In this document: positions 7,238 through 14,176 of the stretch, in pieces
Layout: each line of letters starts with the position of its first letter
Position numbering within the stretch: the first letter of the stretch is position 1
Assembly (NCBI GenBank): GCA_022774085.1
Contig: JALFNZ010000048.1
Coordinates: 1 to 35,589 of the forward strand
DNA length: 35,589 nt
From: Bacteroidales bacterium
GTDB lineage: Bacteria > Bacteroidota > Bacteroidia > Bacteroidales > UBA932
Direction: 5' to 3'
Program-made: the position numbers and the translations under genes
Notes under the pieces: model-generated
What the model was told of the DNA's origin: nothing
What the model saw: the letters and a program-made list of their open reading frames with translations, nothing else
Databases searched by the model: none

Positions 7238-10189
7238 CTATTCTGTTTTTCTCATTTGTCCGTTGTCGTATGTGAGCGGGAAGAGTTTTTCTCCACCTGC
7301 AAGCACCACCCATGTGTCGAATTTCCGCTCACCTTCCTTCAGGACTATGACTCTTGCTCCGTTTGGAAGGTCATTGTAAACTGTATCACCACCTGTATAT
7401 CTGCCATAGGCGAGCATGATACCTTTATAAACGGCTGCCCAGTCGTTATTGTGGTCATGGCCGGCGAAGACTCCCATTATGTCTGCTGATTCGTACATAG
7501 CATTGAACATTCCTCCGTTCAGCTCCGGGCTGCAAACTGTTTCGAGGTTATTGCCTACCAGAGCGTTGACCGGGGCACCGTCATCTTGAGGGGAACCCTC
7601 TGCAGCCGGGTAGGTCGTTGCAACGATGCCATATTCAGGGAATGGGATGTGCATGAAGGCGAGGGATGGGACCGGCGTTCCTCCGTTACAACGGGTATAA
7701 CATTCGCTTTTATGCTTATAATCAACAACTTGCTCAGGATAGAAAGTTTCATAGTACTTTTTGTCCCAAAGGTAAGTGTGCGAATCAAAACAATATAGAA
7801 GTGCCTTCATTTTTCCGTCTTTTGATGAGAAAATCGGCAGTTCATAATCAGGTGAAGGATTGTCACCGCGATCAGGAAGGAGATTGTATGGTATGCTCCT
7901 GGTAATGTCGTAAAGTTCCGTATTGCTCAGAAGATGTTCCCTGTCGTGGTTGCCGAATGTTATAGCAAACGGAATCTTATGGTTGGATATGGCTCCGAGC
8001 AATGTCCTGTATGCCTGGTCCGCAGGCCTTCCGTAAAGGATATCTCCAGTCACTATCACCAAGTCAGGCTTTTCATTGTTCAGTACTTCATTGATTCTTT
8101 CAAGAGCGATGTCGCTACGGCTGTCGTTCGGAATAAAATGAGTATCAGTAAATTGAACTATTTTGAATGTGCCGTCCGGACGGAAGGTCAGCTTTTGTGC
8201 CTTCTTTTCGAACCGGGCAGCAAAGCCGCCTCCGGAAGCAAGGTGGACAGCAATCTTATCCTTGGCGCAAACCTCCTTGCGTATGATTTTGAAATCACTG
8301 GCCTTTCTCTCAGCATTCAGTCCATCCCTGACAAGTACCATATCATATTCACCCTCAGCAAGAAAGGAAAGGTCCACTTCCATGTCTCTGCTTGTCCAGT
8401 CTGTCAGGCCTCCTACGAACCAGTCATTGCCTTTTCGTCTTGCTGTGAGGATATATTGTCCGGTCTGCCCCTGAAGTACTCTGGTTTCATCCCATACGGT
8501 AGGGATGGAGGCTATGAAGTCGCAGCATTCAGGTTCTTCAAGATAGTTGCTTGGAGAATCGCAAAGCATGTTCAATGGAGAGTCGAGGACCATGTACAGC
8601 GCCAGTTGGTGGCATCTTGTTCCCTGGCTCATAGGCTCGGAATTAATTGGCTGGAAATTGCTTCGGTTGGAATTCCTCATTGCTCCCTGGGTGTAGTCCA
8701 TCGGACCGGCAACCTGACGGATGAAAGGAATTGTGACATCATAGTGTACCTGGTCCACATCAGCTGGTGTCCATTTGACGGTCTCGAGGCCATGTACCCC
8801 TTCGGTATTCAATACGTTAGGCCATGTTCTTGTGATGCCGGCAGGTTTGTGAGAGCCATGCAGGTCAAGGACCAGATGGTATTTAGCTGCAATCTCGGCA
8901 GCTCTGTAGTTGAATGCGGTCATATACTGGTCATCGCGGTCCATGAAGTCAACCTTGAAGCCTTTTACACCCATCTGGGAATAATGGCGGCAAACTCCTT
9001 CTATGTCGTTGTTGAATGCACGGAATCCGGCCCAGAGGATTATGCCCACACCCTTATCCTGAGCATAGGATATGATTTCCTCCAGATTGATCTCGGGATT
9101 AATAATCATCAGGTCTTCACCTTTTCCTGCAGCCCATCCATCATCAAGGATAACATATTCGATTCCTTTTGATGCTGCAAAATCAATATAATATTTGTAT
9201 GTCAGAGTATTGATTCCGGCCTCAAAGTCAACTCCGCGGATATTCCAGTCATTCCACCAGTCCCATGCCACTTTTCCCGGGCGTATCCATGAAGCATCTT
9301 CTATTCTGGAAGGTTCGGCCAAAAGCCATGTCATGTCAGACTGTGCAATCTGGACATCAGTTCCCACAACGAACATTCTCCACGGAAATACCCTTGGAGA
9401 GTCAACCTTGGCGATGTAGCTTTCACGTTCAGGAACGATGAGCTGAATATTGTTATAGCCTCCGGCTACCTGTTTCTTCGGATATGGGGCAAATACGCCT
9501 TTCAAAGATGCTGCTCCATCCTGATTGCAGAGATACATTCCGGGATATGCTTCAAGATTGACCTCGCTGATGCAGATTTTCATTCCATCGGCAGCATCCA
9601 CCATAACCGGAAGGAATGAAAGCTGATGCGGATTCATTCCGCAAACCGTTGTTTCGGTATATATATTCTCGAAAGAGTTCTGGAACTGCCGGTCAAAACT
9701 TTTGCCTTCGCTGTCTTTCACATAAGGTGTGAAAACTTTCCGGTCTGCCGGGAAATTGATTTCAGCTTGTTCAGAGGCGATTTCGTACTCATCGCGTGCT
9801 TCGCTTGCAAATCTATAGGCTACTCCATCATTGAAGATTCTGAATTCGAGGCTCCATCCGCCTTTGAATTTCAAAACCATGGAATTATGGCTATCTGTGA
9901 CCGATGAGCTTCTGTAAAGTATTGCAGGAAGTGTCTCATTGACATTGTATTTCGACACCTTGGATACTTTTGCCGGTCCGCCCCAGACCGTCCCGTCTGT
10001 CAATGTCATTGATATGGCAGATGGGGTTACAATCTGGCGTCCGTCTGCTTTCAATGACCATTCAACCTGATTGCCAGTGGAAACCGTTACGGCCAGCCTA
10101 CCATCAGGTGAACTTACATTGTAGTCTTTGGCTGAAGCAGCCGATGCAAGTGTAACGGCTGCCATCATTGTTAGAAATCTTTTTACCAT
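7238..10189 (-). CDS. GH97 glycosidase fused to calcineurin-like phosphoesterase
   Basis: A 983-aa exported protein with a Sec signal peptide (residues 1-20, ASAASA before the likely cut). Residues about 22-660 are a complete GH97: N-terminal beta-sandwich, TIM barrel with YVILDDGW, VDFMD (D414) and NTEGVHGLE (E463), then a C-terminal beta domain ending GGGFAARF. Asp at the VDFMD position is what I recall for retaining GH97 alpha-galactosidases, against the inverting SusB type. Residues about 666-983 are a metallophosphoesterase with all metal ligands present: TDTH (D682, H684), GD (D716), GNHD (N747, H748), H847 and GHDH (H911, H913). It resembles the Dcr2/purple-acid-phosphatase-like group. 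No second signal peptide or start signal sits at the junction. The gene stands alone, convergent with uvrB, with no SusC/SusD nearby. The substrate is unknown. Confidence 0.9.
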   Translation of the reverse strand: MVKRFLTMMAAVTLASAASAKDYNVSSPDGRLAVTVSTGNQVEWSLKADGRQIVTPSAISMTLTDGTVWGGPAKVSKVSKYNVNETLPAILYRSSSVTDSHNSMVLKFKGGWSLEFRIFNDGVAYRFASEARDEYEIASEQAEINFPADRKVFTPYVKDSEGKSFDRQFQNSFENIYTETTVCGMNPHQLSFLPVMVDAADGMKICISEVNLEAYPGMYLCNQDGAASLKGVFAPYPKKQVAGGYNNIQLIVPERESYIAKVDSPRVFPWRMFVVGTDVQIAQSDMTWLLAEPSRIEDASWIRPGKVAWDWWNDWNIRGVDFEAGINTLTYKYYIDFAASKGIEYVILDDGWAAGKGEDLMIINPEINLEEIISYAQDKGVGIILWAGFRAFNNDIEGVCRHYSQMGVKGFKVDFMDRDDQYMTAFNYRAAEIAAKYHLVLDLHGSHKPAGITRTWPNVLNTEGVHGLETVKWTPADVDQVHYDVTIPFIRQVAGPMDYTQGAMRNSNRSNFQPINSEPMSQGTRCHQLALYMVLDSPLNMLCDSPSNYLEEPECCDFIASIPTVWDETRVLQGQTGQYILTARRKGNDWFVGGLTDWTSRDMEVDLSFLAEGEYDMVLVRDGLNAERKASDFKIIRKEVCAKDKIAVHLASGGGFAARFEKKAQKLTFRPDGTFKIVQFTDTHFIPNDSRSDIALERINEVLNNEKPDLVIVTGDILYGRPADQAYRTLLGAISNHKIPFAITFGNHDREHLLSNTELYDITRSIPYNLLPDRGDNPSPDYELPIFSSKDGKMKALLYCFDSHTYLWDKKYYETFYPEQVVDYKHKSECYTRCNGGTPVPSLAFMHIPFPEYGIVATTYPAAEGSPQDDGAPVNALVGNNLETVCSPELNGGMFNAMYESADIMGVFAGHDHNNDWAAVYKGIMLAYGRYTGGDTVYNDLPNGARVIVLKEGERKFDTWVVLAGGEKLFPLTYDNGQMRKTE

Positions 10190-10345
10190 TTCAAAATAGT
10201 TAGTGTTATCAAATTATCCTCACAAATTTAACATTTTTCCAATACGATGGTCATATAAAAATGGCCAATTTCCCCCAAAAATCATATCAAACAGTGCCAT
10301 ATGCAACGATTTCTTAAAAAAATCGAGAAAAATGCCGCAAAAAAA
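10190..10345. other. AT-rich gene-free spacer
   Basis: No convincing gene was found between the GH97 start and the tRNA promoter. The stretch is AT-rich, carries the candidate GH97 -7 box, and has a small CGATTT/AAATCG hairpin (10307-10325). Confidence 0.6.
10223..10230 (-). promoter_or_regulatory. Possible -7 box for the GH97 fusion gene
   Basis: On the minus strand this reads TAAATTTG and lies 34 bp upstream of the start codon. A -33 TTTG is not evident at 19-21 bp, so it is only a candidate. Confidence 0.4.
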
Positions 10346-10376
10346 TTTGCAACTAACAAAAAAATGCCTACCTTTG
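10346..10376 (+). promoter_or_regulatory. Promoter of the tRNA-Val transcription unit
   Basis: TTTG at 10346-10349 and TACCTTTG at 10369-10376 are separated by 19 bp, an excellent match to the Bacteroidota consensus. It is about 150 bp before the tRNA, so the primary transcript should have a long 5' leader. Confidence 0.8.
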
Positions 10377-10383
10377 CAATCCC

Positions 10384-10523
10384 AAACAAAAAGGGACAAA
10401 GTTCTTTGAAGTTTATTTTTGGATGGATACAAGGCGTCTTGACGATGAAGGAGGGAGTTACCTCTTGGTAATGACCGACTGAAGAGGAGAGACAACGCAG
10501 TAGCCGCCAAAAAGAAACGAAAA
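10384..10523 (+). ncRNA. Possible structured 5' leader of the tRNA-Val transcript
   Basis: About 140 nt lie between the predicted transcription start and the tRNA. The segment holds an AAGGAGGGAG purine run, a GTTAC/GTAAT pairing and a CCTCTT/AAGAGG pairing (about 10461-10490), and a short CGTC-TT-GACG hairpin (10437-10446). No reading frame of note is present. It may be removed during tRNA processing, or it may have a separate role. The RNA boundaries are inferred from the promoter, not observed. Confidence 0.35.
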
Positions 10524-10601
10524 GGGAGCATAGCTCAGTTGGTTCAGAGCGTCTGCCTTACAAGCAGAGGGTCGGGGGTTCGACTCCCTCTGCTCCCACC
10601 A
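10524..10601 (+). tRNA. tRNA-Val (anticodon UAC)
   Basis: A full cloverleaf can be drawn. GGGAGCA pairs with TGCTCCC as the acceptor stem, the D arm contains AGCTCAGTTGGTTCAGAGC, the anticodon stem TCTGC/GCAGA encloses CTTACAA with anticodon TAC, and the T arm contains GGGTTCGACTCCC. The CCA end is encoded (10599-10601). Anticodon UAC reads GUA and other Val codons. It is preceded by a strong promoter and followed at once by a terminator. The 3' half is repeated 249 bp downstream. Confidence 0.95.
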
Positions 10602-10678
10602 AAAAGCGATTCAGGAAACTGAGTCGCTTTTTTTCGTACACCCTCCCCCGACCCCCCGACCCTCTGCTACCAAGCGGC
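10571..10678 (+). repeat. Direct repeat copy 1 (tRNA 3' half, terminator and flank)
   Basis: This 108-bp segment begins at the extra-arm/T-arm of tRNA-Val, covers the CCA end and terminator, and runs through a C-rich flank to CAAGCGGC. It recurs at 10820-10925 with about four differences (two single-base deletions and two substitutions). Confidence 0.85.
10602..10634 (+). terminator. Rho-independent terminator of tRNA-Val
   Basis: AAAAGCGATTCAG pairs with CTGAGTCGCTTTT around a GAAA tetraloop, with a T run ending at 10634. One G-T pair is present in the stem. It begins directly after the tRNA CCA. Confidence 0.85.
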
Positions 10679-10819
10679 ATCAGCCGCGCATCGGAGGACG
10701 GAGTTTTCATAGAAAACGGAGGACGGAGATGCCCGATGGCGTCAAAGACGACATCGGCATGCCCCTCGGGGCTGTCGCGAAGCGACTGGGGGTGAAAGGA
10801 AAGACGCTGGCTTGCCAGC
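10679..10819. repeat. Hairpin-dense spacer between the two tRNA-end copies
   Basis: In about 140 bp there are four perfect short inverted repeats, the last ending at 10822: GTTTTC-ATA-GAAAAC (10703-10717), GCCCC-TC-GGGGC (10761-10772), GTCGC-GAA-GCGAC (10774-10786) and GACGCTGGC-TT-GCCAGCGTC (10803-10822). A CGGAGGACGGAG direct repeat flanks the first (10692-10703 and 10717-10728). No gene is supported. Confidence 0.6.
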
Positions 10820-10925
10820 GTCGGGGGTTCGACTCCCTCTGCTCCCACCAAAAGCGATTCAGGAAACTGAATCGCTTTTTTTGTACACCCTCCCCCGAAC
10901 CCCCGACCCTCTGCTACCAAGCGGC
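10820..10925 (+). repeat. Direct repeat copy 2 with partial tRNA-Val 3' remnant
   Basis: This is the second copy of the segment at 10571-10678. The part at 10820-10850 reproduces the T arm, acceptor 3' strand and CCA of tRNA-Val, but no matching 5' half precedes it, so it cannot make a tRNA. The terminator copy (10851-10882) has a perfect stem, the G-T pair of copy 1 being restored to A-T. Duplicated tRNA 3' ends are typical of attachment sites of integrated elements; a simple local duplication would look the same. Confidence 0.75.
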
Positions 10926-10969
10926 TGTTCTGTAGAGTACATCTGTCGCCGGGAACCTTCCATGCAAAA

Positions 10970-11027
10970 CATCGAGCAGGCGTATCGGCCCCACAGTGGC
11001 GTAGAATGGCATTTCACCTGCTCGATG
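10970..11027. repeat. Stem-loop repeat unit 1 (CATCGAGCAGG arms)
   Basis: Perfect 11-bp inverted arms (10970-10980 and 11017-11027) enclose a 36-nt loop. The loop shares GCCCCACAG and TAGAA with unit 2, so these look like copies of one element and not chance palindromes. No coding potential is apparent. Confidence 0.65.
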
Positions 11028-11042
11028 AGGTCGAAATGGCGG

Positions 11043-11100
11043 CATCGAGCAGACAAATCAGCCCCACAGCCCCTTAGAACGACACTTGCCCTGCTCGATG
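11043..11100. repeat. Stem-loop repeat unit 2 (CATCGAGCAG arms)
   Basis: Perfect 10-bp inverted arms (11043-11052 and 11091-11100) enclose a 38-nt loop, offset 73 bp from unit 1. The right arm and the following ATTGCACGAAGAAC occur again at 11138-11162, giving a third partial copy. Confidence 0.65.
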
Positions 11101-11102
11101 AA

Positions 11103-11232
11103 TTGCACGAAGAACTAAGTCAAAGACAACACTTGCCCTGCTCGATGATTGCACGAAGAACGCTTTGCACGAAGAATGATTTGCACGAAGAACAATTTAC
11201 ACGAAGAACGCTTTGCACGAAAGAAGAAGCCC
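11103..11232. repeat. Degenerate tandem TTGCACGAAGAA repeat array
   Basis: The core TTGCACGAAGAA or a close variant recurs six times between about 11103 and 11226, mostly at 14-16-bp spacing at the right end. One unit reads TTACACGAAGAA and the last TTGCACGAAAGAAG. The repeats are not evenly spaced and have no unique spacers, so this is not a CRISPR. The 679-bp stretch 10602-11280 holds only the repeats and hairpins listed here and no gene I can support. Confidence 0.65.
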
Positions 11233-11280
11233 TAGAACGCAACACAAGAGGGAAACTAGGAATTCCGATTGGTATAAAGG

Positions 11281-12087
11281 TCAGAGATTGAAAAGTTGGG
11301 ATGGCACCTGACGCGGAAGGCAGACCAAAGAAACGGTACCTGGTTCCACACCGCATTGCCGGAGTGAGTCCAGTGTACATTTATAGGCGAGCTCACGGGT
11401 ATTGTTATTGTCACTCAAGTGGCAGAGAAAAATGTTGCGCAGACCCTCGTGCATGAAACGCCTGACAGCACAGGCACATTCATCATTGCTCAGATGACCG
11501 CATCCCTGAACAATCCTCATCTTCAGTTCATATGTGTATGGGCCACCCATGAGCATATCCATATCATAATTAGACTCCAGAACCACGGTATCAGCATGGG
11601 AAGCCAGCTGCACAGCCTCATCAGTAATGCGGCCAACATCAGTCATTATCACGAACTTATGTCCGGTAAGCCCAATAGAGTAGCCCACAGTCTGAGTAGC
11701 ATCATGAGGCACGACGAACGGCTTGACAGACATGCCAGCCACAAGCACGGTCTCACCCTCGCAAACATCACGACGGCATGAGGCAATCCAGTCAGAAGTA
11801 AAGGTATGTCTTGCCAAAGCACTGTGAATCATAGGAGTAGTATAGACCGGTAAAGAAAGCTTCTTGCAGAACGAGCCCAAATGCCTGATATGGTCAAGAT
11901 GGTCGTGAGTCACAAGGACAGCCTTCAGCGAAGCCATGTCAAGCCCGTGCTCCCCCATCACTTTCTTCAGCCTACGAAGACTCACCCCGGCATCAATGAG
12001 AATTGCACCATCCTCATTACCAAGATAATAGCAATTGCCGCAACTGCCACTGGAAAAACTCATGAACCTGACACTACTGTTTCTCAT
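11281..12087 (-). CDS. MBL-fold metallo-hydrolase, WalJ/YycJ-like
   Basis: A 268-aa cytoplasmic metallo-beta-lactamase-fold protein. The metal-binding set is complete: THDHLDH near residues 58-64, then VPHDATQ, MTDVG, LESNYD and a terminal CHLSDNN. The N-terminus MRNSSVRFMSFSSGSCGNC matches the YycJ/WalJ start pattern, which supports the ATG at 12085-12087 over an in-frame ATG at 12156 inside the upstream gene. In Firmicutes this family is linked to cell-wall and DNA-damage phenotypes; its activity in Bacteroidota is not established and a nuclease role is only suggested. It overlaps the 3' end of the TPR gene by 14 nt and is probably coupled to it. Confidence 0.85.
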   Translation of the reverse strand: MRNSSVRFMSFSSGSCGNCYYLGNEDGAILIDAGVSLRRLKKVMGEHGLDMASLKAVLVTHDHLDHIRHLGSFCKKLSLPVYTTPMIHSALARHTFTSDWIASCRRDVCEGETVLVAGMSVKPFVVPHDATQTVGYSIGLTGHKFVIMTDVGRITDEAVQLASHADTVVLESNYDMDMLMGGPYTYELKMRIVQGCGHLSNDECACAVRRFMHEGLRNIFLCHLSDNNNTRELAYKCTLDSLRQCGVEPGTVSLVCLPRQVPSQLFNL

Positions 12088-14089
12088 CTTCACAATATTT
12101 CTTGATGACACTATAAGCATCTGCAACGCCAAGCTCACCTGCACGCGAGAGGTCAATGCATCCTTTCTCCTTATCTTTCAGATAGATGAGCACCAGTCCC
12201 CTATTAAAGTATGCATCACCCATATAAGGATAAAGTTCAATGGCCCTGGAGTAGTTATCGATTGAATTGATATGCTCGGAAGAAAGACAATACAAATTGC
12301 CCAAATTGAAATAAACGTAAGGAAGGTCAGGAACCAGCTCAGCCGCAGCCTTCATATCGGAAAGAGCCTCGGAGTAATCATACTGCCGCGAAACCTGGTC
12401 GCGCACCCTTGCCCTTGTATTGCCGGAATCATCCATGGACAGGACCTGCACATTGCTCTCAATTGAAGTAATGAAATCAATCATCTCCGCCCTGAGAACG
12501 CCACGGTTCATCCTGTAGAAAGCCTCATACAACTTATCAACCCCTGCTGCATCCTCAGATTTGGCCACAGCCTCCCCGTAATAATTCAATGCAGAATTGA
12601 ACTGCCTGGAAGAATATTCATACATGGCTCTTGAGAACATATCCTGAGCCCCGGTCCCGCCTGACCAAGCCAGTTTCTCCACACTCGTCATGGCAGCATT
12701 GTCAAGAGCAACATCGGCATTGGAAACTTCCGCACCGACAGGTAGGTCTGACTCAAACCGGGTAATCAGCGGATTCTCGTAATTCCTGTTCAAAGCATAA
12801 TTGGTCCCATCCTTCTTGCCGGTCAGCACAAACTTATACAAAGGTCTGAGTTTGATGTCAATATCCCTGTGCTGAAGCAACTCGTCATTGAAATCCTTCT
12901 TGGCAAACTCAGCATCCAGGGCAATGAGAGAACTATATTTCTTGGTAGTATCAGCAAAGGAACCGGCATCAGACACATTCTTCTGACGGTATTCGCTGAT
13001 CTTTTGCCGGGCCGTATCGTAATCCTTCTTTGAAGATTTGTTGTCACCCAGCAAATTCTTCACATATGCCCTGTTCATATATGCCTTTGCAAAATCCGGA
13101 TAAAGCTCGATGGCCCTATCATAATCCTCAAGCGCGTCCCTATACATCCCCATCTCAATAAAAATCGATGCACGGTTGAAATAGGCAAGCACATTTTCAG
13201 GATTGATGTCCAGCACACGGTCCATATCCGAAAGAGCATCCTCATAGGCCCCCATCCTGGCACTGATCAATCCCCTGTTGTACAAAGTCAGAGCATTGCC
13301 CGGTTCATCCTTGAGTACACGGTTCAAATCCGACATGGCATCCTTGTAATTCTCTATTTCATAATGCATTATAGCCCTATTGAAATAAGCGAACGTATTG
13401 GTTGTATCCAGTTCTATCGCTTTATCCATGTCAGATATGGCCAAGTCATATTTATGCTGTGAGGCATATAGACGCCCCCTTCGGACATAGCCCTCCGGGT
13501 CGAAACGGTCCAGTTTTATGGCCTTGTTATAATCATTCACAGCCTTGAGGGTATCCCCAAGAAACAGCCACGAAGCACCCCTGTTCAGAAAAGCTGAAGG
13601 GTCTTTCGGCTCCTTCCTTATATATTTGTCAAAATCGGAAACTGCCTTGTCGAACTGACCCGACAGAAAATAGGTCACGCCACGGCTGAAATAAAGGCCG
13701 ACCTCACCGGGACGAAGGTCGATGGCACGCTGAATATCCGCCAAAGCCTTGTCATAGTCACCGAAACGGCTCTCGGTAATTCCTCTGTAATGATATCCGG
13801 AAGTAAATACAGGGTTGATGCGTACGGACCTGTCAAAATCCTTCTTGGCTCCTCGAATGTCGCCAAGGTTATATTTGGAAATGCCGCGAAAGAAAAAAGT
13901 CCAATAATCCGTCGTATCCAGCTGGGCTATGATATTGAAATTTTCGATGGCCTGAGAATATTTTCCTTCCGCGAGAGCTCTTCTTCCCCTGTAATAGAAA
14001 ACATCCTTATCATATTGTGCAGAAAGTTCTGTCACCCCCGCTAAAAGAAGCAGACAGGGAAAGATGAACCATTTCAAAACTTTATGCAT
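12074..14089 (-). CDS. Exported tetratricopeptide-repeat protein
   Basis: A 671-aa protein with a Sec signal peptide (residues 1-24, LLLLAGVTELSAQ). From about residue 29 to 390 there are roughly ten tandem TPR units of 34 aa, each with the A-x-x-x-Y/F-x-R-G-x-x and D-Y-x-x-A-I-x-D-x-x-x-A-I-x-L-x-P pattern. A less regular middle (390-520) follows, then two or three more TPRs and a short tail. TPR arrays bind proteins, so a periplasmic or outer-membrane scaffold is likely; the partner is unknown. Length and the AQYDKDVFYYRGRRALAEGK start are typical of a conserved Bacteroidales family. The gene is divergent from the M28-like gene and shares a 79-bp control region with it. Confidence 0.88.
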   Translation of the reverse strand: MHKVLKWFIFPCLLLLAGVTELSAQYDKDVFYYRGRRALAEGKYSQAIENFNIIAQLDTTDYWTFFFRGISKYNLGDIRGAKKDFDRSVRINPVFTSGYHYRGITESRFGDYDKALADIQRAIDLRPGEVGLYFSRGVTYFLSGQFDKAVSDFDKYIRKEPKDPSAFLNRGASWLFLGDTLKAVNDYNKAIKLDRFDPEGYVRRGRLYASQHKYDLAISDMDKAIELDTTNTFAYFNRAIMHYEIENYKDAMSDLNRVLKDEPGNALTLYNRGLISARMGAYEDALSDMDRVLDINPENVLAYFNRASIFIEMGMYRDALEDYDRAIELYPDFAKAYMNRAYVKNLLGDNKSSKKDYDTARQKISEYRQKNVSDAGSFADTTKKYSSLIALDAEFAKKDFNDELLQHRDIDIKLRPLYKFVLTGKKDGTNYALNRNYENPLITRFESDLPVGAEVSNADVALDNAAMTSVEKLAWSGGTGAQDMFSRAMYEYSSRQFNSALNYYGEAVAKSEDAAGVDKLYEAFYRMNRGVLRAEMIDFITSIESNVQVLSMDDSGNTRARVRDQVSRQYDYSEALSDMKAAAELVPDLPYVYFNLGNLYCLSSEHINSIDNYSRAIELYPYMGDAYFNRGLVLIYLKDKEKGCIDLSRAGELGVADAYSVIKKYCEDEKQ

Positions 14090-14112
14090 AATATAATATT
14101 TCCTCCTTTAAA

Positions 14113-14140
14113 TTGTTTTTCCTAAATTTGGCGCCCAAAA
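14113..14140 (+). promoter_or_regulatory. Promoter of the M28-like gene
   Basis: TAAATTTG at 14133-14140 lies 28 bp before the ATG. A TTG at 14113-14115 is 17 bp upstream of it, slightly short for a -33 element. The box is only 3 bp from the opposing -7 box of the TPR gene. Confidence 0.55.
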
Positions 14141-14143
14141 CCG

Positions 14144-14176
14144 CAAAGGTATAAAAAATAGTGCCCAAATGACAAA
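14144..14176 (-). promoter_or_regulatory. Promoter of the TPR/MBL genes
   Basis: On the minus strand TTTG (complement of 14173-14176) and TACCTTTG (complement of 14144-14151) are 21 bp apart. The -33 element falls inside the first codons of the divergent M28-like gene. Confidence 0.65.

Noticed and set aside
7934..9172. Open frame of 412 codons on the plus strand opposite the GH97 gene
   Set aside because: It lies fully antisense to a strongly supported GH97/phosphoesterase gene, has no recognisable domain and no promoter or ribosome binding site.
10220..10531. Minus-strand frame of 103 codons across the tRNA promoter and leader
   Set aside because: It overlaps a strong promoter and leader on the other strand, has no family resemblance and only random composition.
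10820..10850. A second complete tRNA-Val
   Set aside because: Only the T arm and acceptor 3' strand are present; no 5' acceptor strand, D arm or anticodon arm with valine anticodon precedes it.
10558..10920. Minus-strand frame with VGAEGVEPPTL-type repeats
   Set aside because: This is the well-known false protein produced by reading tRNA sequence backwards; the repeat reflects the duplicated tRNA 3' end.
11103..11232. Possible CRISPR array
   Set aside because: Repeats are only about 12 bp, unevenly spaced, with no unique spacers and no cas genes nearby.
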